Both the position numbers and the translations under genes were made by a program. The notes beneath the pieces are model-generated. The model made no database searches and was not told where the DNA came from. It saw only the letters and a program-made list of their open reading frames with translations. This document shows, one piece after another, positions 5,200-5,477 of a stretch of DNA of 5,477 nt (the stretch's first letter is position 1; the number at the start of each line of letters is the position of its first letter). The stretch spans positions 1 through 5,477 of the forward strand of contig JASEHG010000134.1 of assembly GCA_030018855.1 (NCBI GenBank). Reading direction: 5' to 3'. The DNA comes from Candidatus Brocadiaceae bacterium. Its GTDB lineage: Bacteria; Planctomycetota; Brocadiia; Brocadiales; Bathyanammoxibiaceae.

Positions 5200-5227
5200 A
5201 TTATAACCAATCCATGTTGTTTGTCAA
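5200..5227 (-). promoter_or_regulatory. Consensus sigma70-type promoter of the riboswitch operon
   Basis: On the minus strand, perfect TTGACA (5222-5227) and perfect TATAAT (5200-5205) are separated by 16 bases. Transcription would begin near 5193, the first bases of riboswitch helix P1. Constitutive strong initiation combined with SAM-controlled termination is the usual logic for such leaders. Confidence 0.88.
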
Positions 5228-5338
5228 TCTAATTTTGCGTGGGGGATGTGGAGTATGTGGACATGGGTAATCCGCACCTTAGGCGGAGCAAACTTACCAC
5301 CCCCGAAGCCAGGGGCTAGTGACCAGGGATTAGGAACT
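5228..5338. other. Non-coding stretch upstream of the riboswitch promoter
   Basis: I see no credible coding frame. It holds a small palindrome TCCGC/GCGGA around CCTTAGG (5271-5287), related to ATCCGCCTAAGG inside the riboswitch P3 and to 5426-5436. After 5300, CTAGTGACCAGGGATTAGG-type degenerate repeat sequence begins. Confidence 0.5.
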
Positions 5339-5476
5339 AGAATTAAGAATTCAGAAGTCAGAATTCAGTAAGAGGTGATGGATTATAGACTATAGACCAG
5401 GGACTATGGACTAAAAAGATCCATTCGCCTCAGGCGGATTAGTATTCTGAATTCTGACTACTGTATTCTTTATTCT
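5339..5476. repeat. 30-bp imperfect inverted repeat with central palindrome
   Basis: Bases 5339-5368 match the reverse complement of 5447-5476 at 27 of 30 positions, including a perfect 13-base AGTCAGAATTCAG. The 78-base middle holds degenerate GACTATAGACCAGGGACTATGGAC-like repeats and a hairpin CGCCTCAGGCG (5426-5436). There is no ORF inside. It resembles a small non-autonomous repeat element, and it may continue past the right window edge. Confidence 0.65.
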
Positions 5477-5477
5477 T

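Overview
The window is bacterial and carries one mostly minus-strand gene run with an accessory, partly decayed left end. It reads like the genome of an uncultured or environmental bacterium: moderate GC in the main genes, palindromic GTAG-type REP elements, a SAM-I riboswitch, and intergenic DNA rich in degenerate repeats. I cannot assign a phylum from this sequence. The first ~480 bases are clearly more A+T-rich than the rest.

Right to left (direction of transcription): a consensus sigma70-type promoter (5200-5227) drives a SAM-I (S-box) riboswitch (5045-5192) with an intrinsic terminator (5000-5034). This leads into a threonine-synthase-like PLP enzyme (3655-4953) and a CysO/MoaD/ThiS-like ubiquitin-fold sulfur carrier (3269-3565). 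SAM control of a 'threonine synthase' paired with a sulfur carrier argues that the pair makes homocysteine/methionine, probably from O-phosphohomoserine with a protein thiocarboxylate as sulfur donor, rather than threonine. This is the strongest biological story in the window.

The end of the carrier gene is odd. The C-terminal Gly-Gly needed for thiocarboxylate formation is followed by seven extra residues. These extra residues and the stop codon run into a REP palindrome inserted at the gene end. Beyond the REP lies a second, diverged copy of the carrier's C-terminal motif, and a second REP in inverted orientation follows.

Further left, a separate promoter (3052-3080) and a strong Shine-Dalgarno site serve a DksA/TraR-type zinc-finger protein (2535-3026), which is tightly followed by an acyl-CoA synthetase of the ANL superfamily (1066-2529).

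The left end is accessory or decayed. A second copy of the last 18 codons and stop of the acyl-CoA ligase lies at 497-553, with only silent differences from the intact gene. Between the two tails sits an N-terminally truncated HepT (HEPN, DUF86) toxin remnant (625-924). The arrangement resembles an integration scar or a collapsed tandem duplication. A plus-strand hypothetical gene, cut by the left window edge, ends at 484.
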